Numbered from the stretch's first letter, positions 44,887 to 56,062 are shown. The stretch: DNA of 64,000 nucleotides from Anaerolineaceae bacterium UBA4890 (GCA_002399085.1 DHCY01000016.1:1-64000), one strand, 5' to 3'. Program-made: numbers and translations. Notes: generated by a model from the sequence alone, not told the origin.

Positions 44887-47283
44887 ATGTCTTATGTTTT
44901 CGGGGTGAAATTTTCTGTTTTTTTTAATGCGAGCTTAAGTACGCATGCTTTTAAGCCCGCATCTCTGATTTTCCCCATCCTTTTCCTGATAGTGATGGTT
45001 TTCATCTCGATTAAACACATCGATTTTGCACATCAAAAAGAGATTTTCCGAAATCGCTGGCTCTACATCCTTGGTCTACTGGTGCTTCCCTTCCTTTTCG
45101 CTTTTGTGAGACCCTTTGATGGTCAGGTTCTTGGCTATCAGGGCGAATACATCAGCCCGATTGTGCCACTGCTGAGCCTCGTGCCGCTGACAATTGCTGT
45201 TGGAACGGTCGGACCCCTGGCTGCAATATTCCTGGGAATACTCACGGGTATAGGGCAGATGCTCCTTTTTGGGCAAGACCTTTCTGCCGTGCTTTTTTAC
45301 CCGGGAATGCCCCTACTTTTCGCCGTTCTGATCAACCTGACGCCAGAAGATACCACCAATTGGCGCACTATCATCAACAAGGTTTTCGAAGCCGGCATGC
45401 TAAGCCTGCCTTTCTGGATGCTTTGGCAATTTAACCTGGCATTTGTGCATGGCTCAAAGGACGTGATCGCTATTCTCAGCCAGTCAATTTTTATGTGGGT
45501 TACACATTTACCCGAGCTAATCGTTTCAGGGGTCGCACTCTATTTCTTCATCCGCTTCTTCAAGGATGACTGGAAACCGAAACATTTTTTGCTTGATCAG
45601 GGAGTTGGCGGTGTCTTTAGCGCTGTACTCGAGCAGATCAACCAGCTGAGCACTGGAAATTTTGATTATCAATCCCAGGTCCAACCCCGCACATCTGGCG
45701 AAAAAGCATTATTGGATGCTGTTGAAAATCTGCGCCAGAGCTTCAAAGTGCGCACGGATACCCAGGCTCGGCTCTTGTCTGTTGACCCGACGCATTACTC
45801 CCGCGAAGGATACGATCTGGTGATGGCTTCGATTTTACGGGCAGCGCTGACCCGTGACGCGAGCTCAGCACGGATTGTGTTGCTGGAGTCGTCACCAATC
45901 AACCGCAAACAAGAAATGCGGCTGCGTACCGGTCAGGGTGAACAAACCCGAAATTATGCCTACCTGGATCCTTTGATCCTGGAAAAGCTTGCAGACCAGG
46001 AACAACTGGTTCTCAGCAATATCAAAATCGACCAGTATTTTGGGTTGACACCTGGTACACCTTACCCGCAGGCTCTGATCGCACTGAAGTTGGACGGAGG
46101 CAACTTGACACAGGGAATTCTGTGGGTTGGCTTCGAAAAAAACCGCTGGATCAGTAACGAGGAATTGGAACTTTACAAGGAACTCGCCTACCGGGCTTCC
46201 GCGACCCTGAAAACAAAAGAGCAAATTCTCAAGGTGCGAACAGAAAAAGCCTGGTTAAGCGAGTTGCTCTCCGCTATTCCAGACCCGATCATGGTGGTTG
46301 ACCAGACCGGAATGATTTTGTATCAGAATCTTGCCAGCAAAGACCTGGTCGGCGATTCGGTTGGTCTCACCAAGGAAGGACCGGGAGGACTTCAAATCAT
46401 TCAAAGCCGATTGGTGGAACTGACCCAGAGCAGCCGGGCTGCAAAAAAACAGAACAAGACCATCATCCTCTCAAACCAGAAGGAATATGGCGTGGATGTG
46501 TATCCTGTCAAATTAGAAGGCAAAGACACGGGCACAATTATCTACCTGAAGGATTATCACTGGGTCAACCAGGCGAACAAAGAGAAAAATGAATTCGTCA
46601 GCAATATCAGCCACGATTTACGTTCACCGCTGAAGCTGATGAAAGGCTACACCAGCCTGATCAAACATATCGGCAATTTAAGCGACCAGCAGGAGGTGCT
46701 GGTAAACCGATTGGAAGCCGGCATCGACGATATGAAATGTCTGGTCAATAAAGTATTGGATATGGAGCGGCTCGATGCTGATATTGGGTTGGTCTATACA
46801 ACCTTCGACATGAAGGAGATGATCATCGAAACAATCGCGATGTTGAATGCGCAGGCACAGCAGAAGAAAATCTCAGTCAATACCGATCTGGGCACGATGA
46901 AAGCACCTTACATTTCAGCTGACCGCATCTTGATTCAACAAGCAATTTACAACTTGCTGGAAAACGCCATCAAATTTAGCCCGAGAGGTGAGACGATTTT
47001 GATCAAGGCTGAGAAGGACGCATCCTGGATGCACGTAAGTGTTCAGGATCACGGCAAGGGCATAGCACCGCTTGACCAGTCGCGCATATTTGATCGTTTC
47101 TTCTTCATGGACGATGAACCCAATTTTGATAACCGGGGGCAGGGGCTGGGCTTGGCGATCGTCAAATCAATTGCTGAGAAACACGGCGGTGCTATCAGTG
47201 TTGAGAGCAAATTGGGGGTGGGAAGTCAATTCTCATTTGACATTCCTCTACATCGACTTGAAGGAATGAAGAAAACGTTGTAA
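44887..47283 (+). CDS. Orphan membrane sensor histidine kinase with GAF and PAS domains
   Basis: A 798-residue kinase. Residues about 20-235 hold some seven hydrophobic segments; a HAMP-like linker (about 245-300), a GAF-like domain (300-440) and a PAS domain (about 455-555) follow. The HisKA dimerisation domain has N-I-S-H-D-L-R-S-P with the phospho-acceptor His576; the HATPase part shows N-L-L-E-N-A-I-K-F (N box), D-H-G-K-G-I (G1) and G-L-G-L-A-I-V-K (G2). All catalytic boxes are intact. No response regulator gene lies on either side, so its partner is elsewhere. It is upstream of rpoC but separated by 258 bases with a promoter. Confidence 0.93.
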   Translation: MSYVFGVKFSVFFNASLSTHAFKPASLIFPILFLIVMVFISIKHIDFAHQKEIFRNRWLYILGLLVLPFLFAFVRPFDGQVLGYQGEYISPIVPLLSLVPLTIAVGTVGPLAAIFLGILTGIGQMLLFGQDLSAVLFYPGMPLLFAVLINLTPEDTTNWRTIINKVFEAGMLSLPFWMLWQFNLAFVHGSKDVIAILSQSIFMWVTHLPELIVSGVALYFFIRFFKDDWKPKHFLLDQGVGGVFSAVLEQINQLSTGNFDYQSQVQPRTSGEKALLDAVENLRQSFKVRTDTQARLLSVDPTHYSREGYDLVMASILRAALTRDASSARIVLLESSPINRKQEMRLRTGQGEQTRNYAYLDPLILEKLADQEQLVLSNIKIDQYFGLTPGTPYPQALIALKLDGGNLTQGILWVGFEKNRWISNEELELYKELAYRASATLKTKEQILKVRTEKAWLSELLSAIPDPIMVVDQTGMILYQNLASKDLVGDSVGLTKEGPGGLQIIQSRLVELTQSSRAAKKQNKTIILSNQKEYGVDVYPVKLEGKDTGTIIYLKDYHWVNQANKEKNEFVSNISHDLRSPLKLMKGYTSLIKHIGNLSDQQEVLVNRLEAGIDDMKCLVNKVLDMERLDADIGLVYTTFDMKEMIIETIAMLNAQAQQKKISVNTDLGTMKAPYISADRILIQQAIYNLLENAIKFSPRGETILIKAEKDASWMHVSVQDHGKGIAPLDQSRIFDRFFFMDDEPNFDNRGQGLGLAIVKSIAEKHGGAISVESKLGVGSQFSFDIPLHRLEGMKKTL

Positions 47284-47408
47284 ACTATCTGCTAGCCTGA
47301 GGTCCAGGTAGTGTCTGCATGTTTGGTACAATCTGCCCATTTACCAGTCTCGTTTCACGACGATGAGGAGAATCTTAGGGAAAATTGATAAACTCGACCA
47401 AAAATTAC

Positions 47409-47438
47409 TTGACAGAAGACAGAGATTAACCATATAAT
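47409..47438 (+). promoter_or_regulatory. Promoter of rpoC
   Basis: Perfect TTGACA (47409-47414) and perfect TATAAT (47433-47438) are 18 bases apart, about 104 bases before the rpoC start. The rest of the gap from 47284 shows no gene. Confidence 0.8.
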
Positions 47439-47471
47439 TACAGTTTGCGAAAATATACGTTATAAACGAAA

Positions 47472-47505
47472 ACGCACTGGAGGATTGCATTCCAGCGGGT
47501 TTTTC
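47472..47505 (+). terminator. Terminator-like hairpin in the rpoC leader
   Basis: CTGGA (47477-47481) pairs with TCCAG (47491-47495) and is followed by CGGGTTTTTCG. The upstream arm is part of GCACTGGAGG (47474-47483), repeated exactly at 47527-47536 where it holds the rpoC ribosome binding site. The arrangement could allow attenuation; the stem is short. Confidence 0.4.
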
Positions 47506-47541
47506 GTGTCTTAAATTATCCTCACCGCACTGGAGGTATGA

Positions 47542-50500
47542 GTGGAAAAAAAAGAAATGAAAGCACTGCGCATTAACCTTGCTTCACCCGAAGTGATTCG
47601 GAGCTGGTCATATGGTGAAGTTCTCAAACCCGAGACAATTAACTACCGACGATTGCGACCAGAAAAAGATGGTTTGTTCGACGAAGCGATCTTCGGTCCG
47701 ACCCGGGACTGGCAATGTTATTGCGGAAAGTATAAAAACCAGCGTTACAAAGGCATTGTTTGCGACAAATGTGGTGTCGAAGTAACCAAGGCATCCGTCC
47801 GCCGAGAGCGGATGGGACACATTGATCTGGCTGCGCCAGTTGCACACATCTGGTACACCCGGCGAATACCCTCATATCTTGGATTGTTGCTCGATATCTC
47901 CCGCAAGAATCTTGATCGCGTGCTCTATTTCGCACAATATATTGTCACTTACGTGGACGAAGATGCTCGTCAAAAAGCGCTCAACCGTCTGAAGGACGAA
48001 ATCAGCGTTTCAACACGGGAACTCGGCGAACTGCTGAATGAGAAAATCGTTGAAACCAAAAAAGAACGTGATGCGCAACTAAAACGGCTTGAAGCCGAAA
48101 TCGCGACCATTGAAAAGGAATATGATGAGAAAGTTGCCAGCCTGTTTGAGCCTGTGATCACTGCTGGTCAGGACCTGGAACGAGAATTGGATGAGAAGAC
48201 CGGGAAAACGATTCGTAAAGCCATCGTCTTTGATGTTGATGGCATCAGGCAAACGATTGTTGAGCCGGGTCAGGAAGTGACCTCCAAATACGTAGCCGAC
48301 GTGCAGGATCTGGTTCGTGAGCGCATGGAAATGCTCGAGAAGGACCTTAAAGCCGAGAGAAGCGAACGTCTGGAAAAAATCGCGATGAAACGCGAAGAAA
48401 TTAAAGCTGAAGCCGACATGGCAATGGAAAACCTTCGCAATCAGCTTGTTGACGATACAGATGTGACCAACACCGAAAATGCCAAAAAGCGTGAGGAACT
48501 GGAAGATCTCGAACCTTTCACCTTCATGGCTGAATCGCGCTATCGTGAACTGCGATCGCGCTGGGGTAATGTCTTTAAAGCAGACATGGGCGCCGAGGCA
48601 TTCTATGATATTTTACGCCGCCTGGACCTGGATGCGCTCTCCGAGGAACTCTGGACCGAAGCCCGCACCACGAAAAGTAAACAAAAACGTAAGAAAGCGA
48701 CCAGCCGGTTGAAGGTGGTTGAGGCATTTAGACGTTCAACCAACCGACCCGAATGGATGATTCTGACCGCTTTGCCGGTTATCCCTCCTGATTTGCGCCC
48801 CATGGTCCAGTTGGATGGCGGGCGTTTCGCCACCTCTGATCTGAACGACCTTTACCGCCGTGTGATCAATCGTAACAACCGCCTCAAGAGACTGCTCGAA
48901 CTTGGCGCACCGGATGTCATCGTTCGTAACGAAAAACGTATGCTCCAGGAAGCCGTTGACTCGCTAATCGACAACTCACAACGTGGTCGCATGCTCTCCA
49001 GGCGTGGTCGCCGGGAGCTTCGCTCTCTTTCCGACATGCTTAAAGGCAAGAAGGGTCGTTTCCGCCGCAACCTGTTGGGTAAGCGTGTGGACTATTCCGG
49101 GCGTTCAGTTATTGTGGTTGGTCCGCATCTCAAGTTGTACCAATGCGGTCTGCCCAAAACTATGGCGCTGGAACTTTACCGCCCCTTCGTGATCGCTGGA
49201 CTTGGCGAACTTGGACATGGATATTCAAGCAATATCAAAGGCGCTAAAAAGCTGATCGAACGAAACCGTTCGGAAGTATGGGAAGTGCTGGAAGAGGTCA
49301 TCAAGGATCGCCCAGTGCTGCTAAACCGCGCCCCAACGCTCCATAGGTTGGGCATCCAGGCATTTGAGCCGGTTTTGGTTGAAGGCAGCGCTATTCAGCT
49401 TCACCCACTTGTGACCACTGCTTTCAACGCAGACTTTGATGGCGACCAGATGGCAGTGCATGTGCCTTTGTCTGACAAAGCTGTTTCTGAGGCGCGCGAA
49501 TTGATGCTCGCCAGCAAAAACCTGCTTAAACCCGCCAGCGGTGAGCCTGTTATCTCTCCAGGAAAGGACATGGTTTTGGGTGTTTACTACCTGACCATGG
49601 AGCCGACTGAGCCTGCGAATGGCACAGTACGTGCTTTTGGCTCGATTAACGAAGTCATTTTAGCCTACCAGTTGGGGCAGGTTAAGGTACACACCCGAAT
49701 TAAGCTGCGTGTGACCACATGGTATACCGATAAAGGCGATCGCCTGACGAGCCCTGAAAAGAAAATCATTGATACAACCGTGGGAAGGGCAATTTTTAAC
49801 GACATCCTGTCCCCCACAATGCAGTTCATTAACATGACCCTGGACAAGGGCGGCGTTCGCGACTTGATCAGTGAGATCTACGAACTGGAAGGTCTGGAAG
49901 AAACCACTCGAATTGCTGACAGCGTGAAAGAAATTGGTTTCCGCTTCGCGACACAGTCTGGTTCCACACTGGCTGTTTCAGATATCACTGTTCCGCCTGA
50001 GAAGAAGGAATATATCGACGAGGCTTTGAAATCTGTAGAAGAAATTCAACGAGCTTACAATCGTGGTCTGTCTTCGGAAGCTGATCAGAACAAGAACATT
50101 ATTGATGTCTGGCAAGCAACCACAGAGAAAGTCGGTAAGGCAGTTAAGAAGCATCTTGATCCAAATGGCAACCTTTCGACCATGGCGCTTTCCGGCGCAA
50201 CCAAGGGCGGTTTTAGCCCGATTTCCCAGATGGCAGGCATGCGCGGTTTGGTGGCTGACCCGTCTGGTCGTGTTATTCCCATGCCTATTCGTTCAAACTT
50301 CCGTGAAGGGCTTTCGGCGCTGGAGTACTTCATTTCTACTCACGGTACCCGTAAAGGTCTGGCAGACACCGCTCTGCGTACGGCTGAAGCCGGTTATCTG
50401 ACCCGCCGCCTGGTGGATGTCGCCCAGGATATCATCATCAACAACGAAGAGTGCGGTACCCACGACGGTATCTGGATTAAGAGTGCTGATGATATTGCTG

Positions 50501-52026
50501 GTCAACCTTTCAGCGATCGTCTGCTTGGTCGCTTGTTGGCACAGCGACTGGTACACCCTGAAACCGGAGAGATCATTGCAGAAAGGAATGAGCTGGTCAA
50601 TAAAGTATTGGTCAGCAAAATTATCGATGCCAAAATAAACGAGGTCTTCGTACGATCGCCTCTGACATGTGAACTGGTTCATGGTATTTGTGCCCGTTGT
50701 TATGGCACTGACCTCGGTCGTGGTGAAATGGTGAAACTCGGTTCGGCTGTTGGTATCGTTGCAGCCCAGTCTATCGGCGAGCCAGGCACGCAGCTGACCC
50801 TGCGAACCTTCCACACGGGTGGTGTTGCTGCTGGCAGTGACATTACTACTGGTCTGCCGCGTGTTGAGGAATTGTTTGAAGCCCGCCGAATGCCAAAAGA
50901 TGAGGCAGTAATTTCCGAGATTGATGGCATTGCTACTTTGATGACAGCAGAACGCAATCCCGATCAGAAGACTGTACGCGTTGAGAGTATAACCATGATT
51001 TCCGACGACTACGATATCCCTGAAGATTGGGAGATCAAGGTTAGCGATGGAGACAAAATCGAGAAGAATGGCGTGATTGCCACCCATGACGAGGCAACCA
51101 TCGTCGCCAGCAATGCCGGAAGGGTGCGCTTTGAAGACCAACGTGTAATCATTTCTTACGAAGATTCCCAGAAAGTAGATTACGAAATTCCGACAACCTC
51201 CCGTTTGATCGTGAAAGATGGAGAGCGGGTTGAGGCTGGTCAGGCATTGACTGAAGGCTCACAGAACCCTCACACCATTCTGAAGATCAAGGGTCGCGAA
51301 GCAACCGAAGTTTACCTACTTAAGGAAATTCAGGAGGTCTACCGCACCCAGGGTCAAAATATCAACGACAAACACTTTGAAGTGATCATCCGTAAGATGC
51401 TTAACAAAGTACAAATCACCCGACCTGGCGATACCAAGTATTTGCCGCAAGACCTGGTGGACCGTCTTGAGATTCGGAAAGAAAACGAAGAATTGCTCGC
51501 CAAGGGGTTGCGACCGGCGCGGTATGTAGAAGTATTGTTAGGCATATCTAAAGCCTCATTAAGCACGGATTCCTTCCTTTCGGCATCTTCCTTCCAGCAC
51601 ACCATCAAGGTGTTGGCAGGGGCTGCCATTGAGTCGAAAGCTGACCCGCTTTACGGTCTGAAAGAAAATGTCATCATTGGTAAGCTGATTCCAGCTGGCA
51701 CCGGTTTTAAACCTGGTCGCTTTGATCAGGCTGAAAATGTTTTGACCCCGGTCAATCCAGACATTCAAACCGAGCAGCTCCAGATTTTCGGTGAGGACGA
51801 AGTCGACAATTTCGATGAGGAAGAGGATGAACACCTCTATGATGAAATTGATTTGGACAGTCTTGATGAGCTGGAATCGTCTCTCGACGCCGATGAAGAT
51901 GAAGAAGTGATAGAGTCCGAAATTCTCGACGACGATGAGTCCATTGATGACGAAGAAGATGACGATTTTGAACTCGAACTAGACGAAGATGATGACGACT
52001 CGTTTGATGACGACGACGAAGATTAA
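47542..52026 (+). CDS. rpoC: RNA polymerase subunit beta-prime
   Basis: A 1494-residue beta-prime subunit. The zinc-binding domain has C-Y-C-G and C-D-K-C-G near residues 53-77; a long coiled-coil-rich insert at about 140-350 follows; the catalytic loop N629-A-D-F-D-G-D-Q-M holds the Mg-binding aspartates 631, 633 and 635; a second cysteine cluster lies near [11 protein letters not shown] (about 1043). Residues from about 1415 to the end form a strongly acidic Asp/Glu tail. The GTG at 47542 is used: GGAGG lies five bases before it and the N-terminus then aligns with the usual [14 protein letters not shown]. rpoB is not adjacent. Confidence 0.98.
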   Translation: MEKKEMKALRINLASPEVIRSWSYGEVLKPETINYRRLRPEKDGLFDEAIFGPTRDWQCYCGKYKNQRYKGIVCDKCGVEVTKASVRRERMGHIDLAAPVAHIWYTRRIPSYLGLLLDISRKNLDRVLYFAQYIVTYVDEDARQKALNRLKDEISVSTRELGELLNEKIVETKKERDAQLKRLEAEIATIEKEYDEKVASLFEPVITAGQDLERELDEKTGKTIRKAIVFDVDGIRQTIVEPGQEVTSKYVADVQDLVRERMEMLEKDLKAERSERLEKIAMKREEIKAEADMAMENLRNQLVDDTDVTNTENAKKREELEDLEPFTFMAESRYRELRSRWGNVFKADMGAEAFYDILRRLDLDALSEELWTEARTTKSKQKRKKATSRLKVVEAFRRSTNRPEWMILTALPVIPPDLRPMVQLDGGRFATSDLNDLYRRVINRNNRLKRLLELGAPDVIVRNEKRMLQEAVDSLIDNSQRGRMLSRRGRRELRSLSDMLKGKKGRFRRNLLGKRVDYSGRSVIVVGPHLKLYQCGLPKTMALELYRPFVIAGLGELGHGYSSNIKGAKKLIERNRSEVWEVLEEVIKDRPVLLNRAPTLHRLGIQAFEPVLVEGSAIQLHPLVTTAFNADFDGDQMAVHVPLSDKAVSEARELMLASKNLLKPASGEPVISPGKDMVLGVYYLTMEPTEPANGTVRAFGSINEVILAYQLGQVKVHTRIKLRVTTWYTDKGDRLTSPEKKIIDTTVGRAIFNDILSPTMQFINMTLDKGGVRDLISEIYELEGLEETTRIADSVKEIGFRFATQSGSTLAVSDITVPPEKKEYIDEALKSVEEIQRAYNRGLSSEADQNKNIIDVWQATTEKVGKAVKKHLDPNGNLSTMALSGATKGGFSPISQMAGMRGLVADPSGRVIPMPIRSNFREGLSALEYFISTHGTRKGLADTALRTAEAGYLTRRLVDVAQDIIINNEECGTHDGIWIKSADDIAGQPFSDRLLGRLLAQRLVHPETGEIIAERNELVNKVLVSKIIDAKINEVFVRSPLTCELVHGICARCYGTDLGRGEMVKLGSAVGIVAAQSIGEPGTQLTLRTFHTGGVAAGSDITTGLPRVEELFEARRMPKDEAVISEIDGIATLMTAERNPDQKTVRVESITMISDDYDIPEDWEIKVSDGDKIEKNGVIATHDEATIVASNAGRVRFEDQRVIISYEDSQKVDYEIPTTSRLIVKDGERVEAGQALTEGSQNPHTILKIKGREATEVYLLKEIQEVYRTQGQNINDKHFEVIIRKMLNKVQITRPGDTKYLPQDLVDRLEIRKENEELLAKGLRPARYVEVLLGISKASLSTDSFLSASSFQHTIKVLAGAAIESKADPLYGLKENVIIGKLIPAGTGFKPGRFDQAENVLTPVNPDIQTEQLQIFGEDEVDNFDEEEDEHLYDEIDLDSLDELESSLDADEDEEVIESEILDDDESIDDEEDDDFELELDEDDDDSFDDDDED

Positions 52027-52047
52027 ATCCAAGTATCTCTAAATTTA

Positions 52048-52081
52048 CAAACACCCGGTGACCCAAAACCCCGGGTGTTTG
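52048..52081 (+). terminator. Hairpin between rpoC and gyrA
   Basis: CAAACACCCGG (52048-52058) pairs with CCGGGTGTTTG (52071-52081), an 11-bp stem. The T-rich part is inside the stem and no long T tract follows, so termination may be partial; gyrA starts 58 bases later. Confidence 0.65.
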
Positions 52082-52138
52082 TGCTATAGTTAAGGGTTGT
52101 TAGAGCCCTATTGAATAAATGAACATGAGTACCAGGTT

Positions 52139-54589
52139 ATGATCTCGTCCAATATTAATAAAGTCAACATCAATGCTGAGATGCAGCAATCCTATTTGGA
52201 TTACGCCATGAGCGTCATCGTCTCACGCGCCCTGCCCGATGCCCGGGATGGTTTGAAGCCGGTTCAGCGCCGAATTTTGTACGCTATGTACGATATGGGC
52301 ATCCGCGATAATACGCCCCACAAAAAATCTGCCAGAATTGTTGGTGAAGTGCTCGGCAAGTATCATCCTCACGGCGATACGGCAGTTTATGACGCGATGG
52401 CGCGTATGGCGCAGGACTTTTCTGAGCGATACCTCCTGGTGGACGGTCAGGGCAACTTCGGCAGTATCGATGGCGACCCTCCGGCTGCAATGCGTTACAC
52501 CGAAGCAAGGCTCTCCCCGATTTCCATTGAACTGCTTCGCCAACTTGACCTGGAAACGGTCGATTTTACCGATAATTTTGACGGCACGCTGAAAGAACCG
52601 TCTGTTTTACCATCTGCGATTCCAAACATGCTTGTCAATGGTGCTTCAGGCATTGCCGTGGGTATGGCTACTAATATTCCACCCCACAACCTGACTGAAG
52701 TGGTCGATGCTTTGGTGTTGATGCTGGAAAACTGGGAGCGGATCGAAGATATCACCGTCGACGACCTGATGGTGCACATTAAGGGTCCCGATTTTCCGAC
52801 CGGGGGCATGATTTTGCAGGACGACAGTTCGGAACCGCTATCGCAGATCTACGGTTCGGGGCACGGGACTGTCAAGATGAGGGCGCAAACCAGGCTGGAA
52901 GAAATGTCGCGCGGCAGGATGCGCATTATCGTGACAGAACTGCCTTTTATGGTCAACAAATCTTCACTGATCGAAAAAATTGCGAGCATCATCCGCGAAG
53001 GCGGGCTGGAAGGTATCACTGATTTACGCGATGAATCGGACCGGCAGGGTATGCGCATAGTATTTGACCTGACCAAGAATGCCGATTATGAAACCATCCT
53101 GACCACACTCTACAAGCGCACGCAAATGCAAAGCACTTTTGGTATCAACATTCTTGCCCTGGTTGGCGGGAGTCCGCACAGACTGTCGCTAAAGCAATCG
53201 CTGCGTGTTTTCGTCGAGCATCGAATCGAAGTTATCCGCCGCAGAAGCGAATATCTGCTGAGAAAAAATGAAGAGCGGCTGCATATCCTCAAAGCGCTGC
53301 GCATTGCCATTCAGCATATCGACGAGATTATCAAGCTTATCAAGAGGTCCCAGTCAGTGGATGATGCCCGCCAGGGGTTGATGACAAAGTACGGTCTGGA
53401 CGAGATCCAGGCAAATGCGATTCTCGAGATGCCTTTGCGCCGCCTGGCTTCGCTGGAACGCAAGAAGATTGAAGATGAATTTACTGAAGTAAGTAAAAAC
53501 ATCGCCGAGCTAAAAGCCCTTTTGAAATCCCCGAAAAGGATGCGGCAGGTTGTGATAGATGAATTAAGGGAAGTCAAAGAAAAATACGGCGACAGCCGCA
53601 GGACGCAAATTTACATGCTGCGTGAAGGCGAAAAAGCCTCGGATTTTCTCACTGTTACCGATGTTATGCCGCTGGAGCACTATTGGGTCGAAATCAGCAA
53701 GGATGGACTGGTATCACGCACGGAGAACGACAAGTGCAACCGCCTGGGCGGTGAAAATGCGCCCTGGAACCTGATCAGAACCAATTCTCACCAGACGATT
53801 TTCCTGGTGACCACTGAAGGGAATTGCGCAGCAATCGCATCACTTTCGATCCCGGTGCAGCGCGGAGAGAACAACGCTGTTCCAGCGCACAAGCTGGCAC
53901 CTCTCCATCCGAATGACATCCTGCAATCAGTCTTTACTGTGCCAATTGACACCGAAGGCTTACCAGAGCGGTATGTGATCACCATAACCCGGCAGGGGAT
54001 GATAAAGCGTTCGGCTGTGAAAGACCTACCTGGTGTTTCGGTCAGCGATTTTGTTTTGTGTAAAGTCAACCAGGATGACGAATTGTTCCAGGTGTTGATC
54101 TCTGATGGCAACCAGGACATTTTGATCGCGACAGCCAGCGGAATGTGCATACGTTTCAATGAGAATGATGCCCGCTCCATGGGACTTGTTGCGGCTGGTG
54201 TAAACGCGATTAAGCTCAAGGAAGACGATTACATTGTTGGTGCAGCATTGGTTTCTGAGAAGGATGAAGTGGCACTCCTGACACGCCTGGGGTTGGCAAA
54301 ACGAACTCCTGCCAGCGATTTTCCAGTGCAGGGAAGATATGGTCAGGGTGTGATCGGCTGGAAGTTGGGCGAGAAAGACCAAATTGCAGCCCTGTTGGTG
54401 GGGAAACTGACCGACAAGGGCATTAGCCATTTCAGCAAAACCGCCAGTAAGGTCTTCACGATAACCAATGCCGTGAGCCGCAAGCGGGCAGCCGGAGGGC
54501 AGAGCATGTATTCGCTTAAGCCTGGAGATGAAGTGATCGGATTCACAACGATCACGGATTATAGTGACTATTGGGGCGAGGAGAATTAA
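52139..54589 (+). CDS. gyrA: Type IIA topoisomerase subunit A (gyrase A)
   Basis: An 816-residue subunit A that breaks and rejoins DNA. Catalytic Tyr120 is in A-A-M-R-Y-T-E-A-R; the region [10 protein letters not shown] near residue 80 is the quinolone-binding area. The first 490 residues are the breakage-reunion core; the C-terminal half is the beta-pinwheel. The GyrA box is degenerate: Q-G-R-Y-G-Q-G near residue 728 in place of Q-R-R-G-G-K/R-G. GyrB is not adjacent. With one weak GyrA box the protein could be GyrA or ParC; I favour GyrA because the C-terminal domain has full length. AGG lies just upstream of the ATG. Confidence 0.9.
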   Translation: MISSNINKVNINAEMQQSYLDYAMSVIVSRALPDARDGLKPVQRRILYAMYDMGIRDNTPHKKSARIVGEVLGKYHPHGDTAVYDAMARMAQDFSERYLLVDGQGNFGSIDGDPPAAMRYTEARLSPISIELLRQLDLETVDFTDNFDGTLKEPSVLPSAIPNMLVNGASGIAVGMATNIPPHNLTEVVDALVLMLENWERIEDITVDDLMVHIKGPDFPTGGMILQDDSSEPLSQIYGSGHGTVKMRAQTRLEEMSRGRMRIIVTELPFMVNKSSLIEKIASIIREGGLEGITDLRDESDRQGMRIVFDLTKNADYETILTTLYKRTQMQSTFGINILALVGGSPHRLSLKQSLRVFVEHRIEVIRRRSEYLLRKNEERLHILKALRIAIQHIDEIIKLIKRSQSVDDARQGLMTKYGLDEIQANAILEMPLRRLASLERKKIEDEFTEVSKNIAELKALLKSPKRMRQVVIDELREVKEKYGDSRRTQIYMLREGEKASDFLTVTDVMPLEHYWVEISKDGLVSRTENDKCNRLGGENAPWNLIRTNSHQTIFLVTTEGNCAAIASLSIPVQRGENNAVPAHKLAPLHPNDILQSVFTVPIDTEGLPERYVITITRQGMIKRSAVKDLPGVSVSDFVLCKVNQDDELFQVLISDGNQDILIATASGMCIRFNENDARSMGLVAAGVNAIKLKEDDYIVGAALVSEKDEVALLTRLGLAKRTPASDFPVQGRYGQGVIGWKLGEKDQIAALLVGKLTDKGISHFSKTASKVFTITNAVSRKRAAGGQSMYSLKPGDEVIGFTTITDYSDYWGEEN

Positions 54590-54671
54590 AAAGTTTATCG
54601 CGCGGTTTTGCGAAGCACCCTGACGGCGCAGCAAGCAGCACGGGTCTCCTCTTCAAAAGAAAAAAGATCAA

Positions 54672-54838
54672 AGTCAGATTGCCACAGTCGCTTCGCACCT
54701 CCCCGCCTGGCAGCGAGACACCAGCAGTCGCAATGACTGATTAAACCCCTGCTCCCTGCACCCTGTGGGCGGTACGGCGTGGAAGCTGTCCCTTACGGAC
54801 TCTCCTGTTCCCTATTCCCTATTCCCTGTTCCCTCCTG
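54672..54838. repeat. Dispersed-repeat copy and TTCCCTA simple repeat
   Basis: GATTGCCACAGTCGCTTCGC (54673-54692) with CAGTCGCAATGACT (54727-54740) is a copy of the family at 9013-9215. It is followed by CCCTGCTCCCTG and then TTCCCTATTCCCTATTCCCT (about 54813-54832), related by reverse complement to the repeat at 25705-25780. It fills the gap between convergent gyrA and the HD gene, and reaches into the 3' end of the latter. Confidence 0.65.
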
Positions 54839-55399
54839 AAGCACGCCATCAAGCCCGAGTTCTGCAGCGATAGTGCGCATTGCCTGGATAACATTATCAA
54901 CGTGCTGCCATAATTCAACACCAAATTCCTCGGCAGCAGCCGCAATTAACGTTCGGTCAGCACCCGCAGCAAACGATCGATCTTTCCATTTATTCCTGAC
55001 TGACTTAGGGGTCAGATCGTGCAGAGATCTGGATGGGCGGACCAAGGCAACCGCGGTGATCAAACCCGTCACCTCGTCGCAGGCGTACAATCCTTTTGAA
55101 AGCAAACTTCTCCGCGGAATTCCCGTTTCATCGCCGTGACCGCCGATTGCTTCGATAATTTCTTCAGAAATGCCTTTGTCCCGCAGCAATTGCAGCCCCA
55201 GCAGGGGGTGTTCTATGGGATTTGGGTGAATTTCCCAATCGTAATCGTGAAGCAGCCCGGCAATCGCCCACTCTTCTTCATCCTGTCCCAGCATCCTCGC
55301 GTAAAAGCGCATGGCTGCCTCAACACTTAACATATGTCTGATCAGGCTTTCACTGCTGACATATTCTCTAACGAATTGCAGGACTTGTTCCCGGTTCAT
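54812..55399 (-). CDS. HD-domain hydrolase
   Basis: A 195-residue protein of the small HD family often found in anaerobes. Metal ligands: His22, H51-D52 in L-L-H-D-Y-D-W-E, H-P near residue 59-64, G-H-G-D near 88 and D108 in A-C-D-E-V-T. Such proteins are predicted metal-dependent phosphohydrolases; the true substrate is unknown. The last ten residues (after about 185) are encoded inside a TTCCCTATTCCCT-type simple repeat, so the C-terminus may have been altered by repeat spread. Downstream gene order points to a separate transcript with the SanA-like gene upstream. Confidence 0.88.
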   Translation of the reverse strand: MNREQVLQFVREYVSSESLIRHMLSVEAAMRFYARMLGQDEEEWAIAGLLHDYDWEIHPNPIEHPLLGLQLLRDKGISEEIIEAIGGHGDETGIPRRSLLSKGLYACDEVTGLITAVALVRPSRSLHDLTPKSVRNKWKDRSFAAGADRTLIAAAAEEFGVELWQHVDNVIQAMRTIAAELGLDGVLQEGTGNRE

Positions 55400-55419
55400 G
55401 GAGTTTTCCTCGTTTGAAG

Positions 55420-56052
55420 TTAAAATATGGGTTCCATCTCCCCCAAAACGGGTAAGGGTTTCAGTACATATACATCCAGCCAGGCCATAACCGTGGCGAA
55501 AACCTCACGAGCGTTCCAAAACAAGTAACGGGAACGAATGTAGTCTGATTGTTCCACCGGTACGCCCACCGCGTCCAGATCGGAGTTTTCACACAAAAAT
55601 AAAGCACGCGGCAGGTGATATGCCTGGGTGACAACGACGACCTCGTCCAGCCCAAAAATGTGATGCGCCCGATAACAGCTGTCGTAAGTGCGGCGACCGG
55701 CGTAATCCAACACCAAATCCTCATCGGGAATACCCTGCGCCAGAGCGTAGACCTGCATTGCGGCAGGCTCGTTATAAGTAAAATGGGTGTTGTCGCCTGA
55801 GAGCAGCAACTTTTCTACCTTACCCTGTCGGTACAATTCTATTGCAGTGTCAAGTCTGTCCTTTAGCGGTGCCGATGGTCCGCCCGATGCATTTAGCCCG
55901 GCGCCCGGAACCAGGACGACAGGTTTGGCAGGGACGGTTTCGAGCGTGTAGGTTGCATCCTTCGTCACAAGCAACATCGTCACTCGCAGTATGCCGATCA
56001 CGAAGAACGCAACGCACATTATGATGACAAGAGCTTGCAGGAGCTTTTTCAT
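55420..56052 (-). CDS. SanA/YdcF-like (DUF218) membrane protein
   Basis: A 210-residue protein with one N-terminal transmembrane helix (about 6-30) and an extracytoplasmic DUF218 domain: V-L-V-P-G-A-G near residue 46-52, L-L-S-G-D-N near 83, T-Y-D-S-C-Y-R-A near 121 and V-T-Q-A-Y-H-L-P-R-A near 140. It resembles SanA, linked to envelope barrier function in enterobacteria; the biochemical activity is not known. Between the PhnD-like and HD genes on the same strand. Confidence 0.9.
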   Translation of the reverse strand: MKKLLQALVIIMCVAFFVIGILRVTMLLVTKDATYTLETVPAKPVVLVPGAGLNASGGPSAPLKDRLDTAIELYRQGKVEKLLLSGDNTHFTYNEPAAMQVYALAQGIPDEDLVLDYAGRRTYDSCYRAHHIFGLDEVVVVTQAYHLPRALFLCENSDLDAVGVPVEQSDYIRSRYLFWNAREVFATVMAWLDVYVLKPLPVLGEMEPIF

Positions 56053-56062
56053 ATTCCGGATG

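Noticed and set aside
50293..51141. 282-residue open frame on the minus strand
   Set aside because: Antisense to the conserved core of rpoC.
52370..52400. Quinolone-resistance change in GyrA (Thr in place of Ser at the position equivalent to E. coli 83)
   Set aside because: Thr is the natural residue at this site in many bacteria, so no resistance can be claimed.
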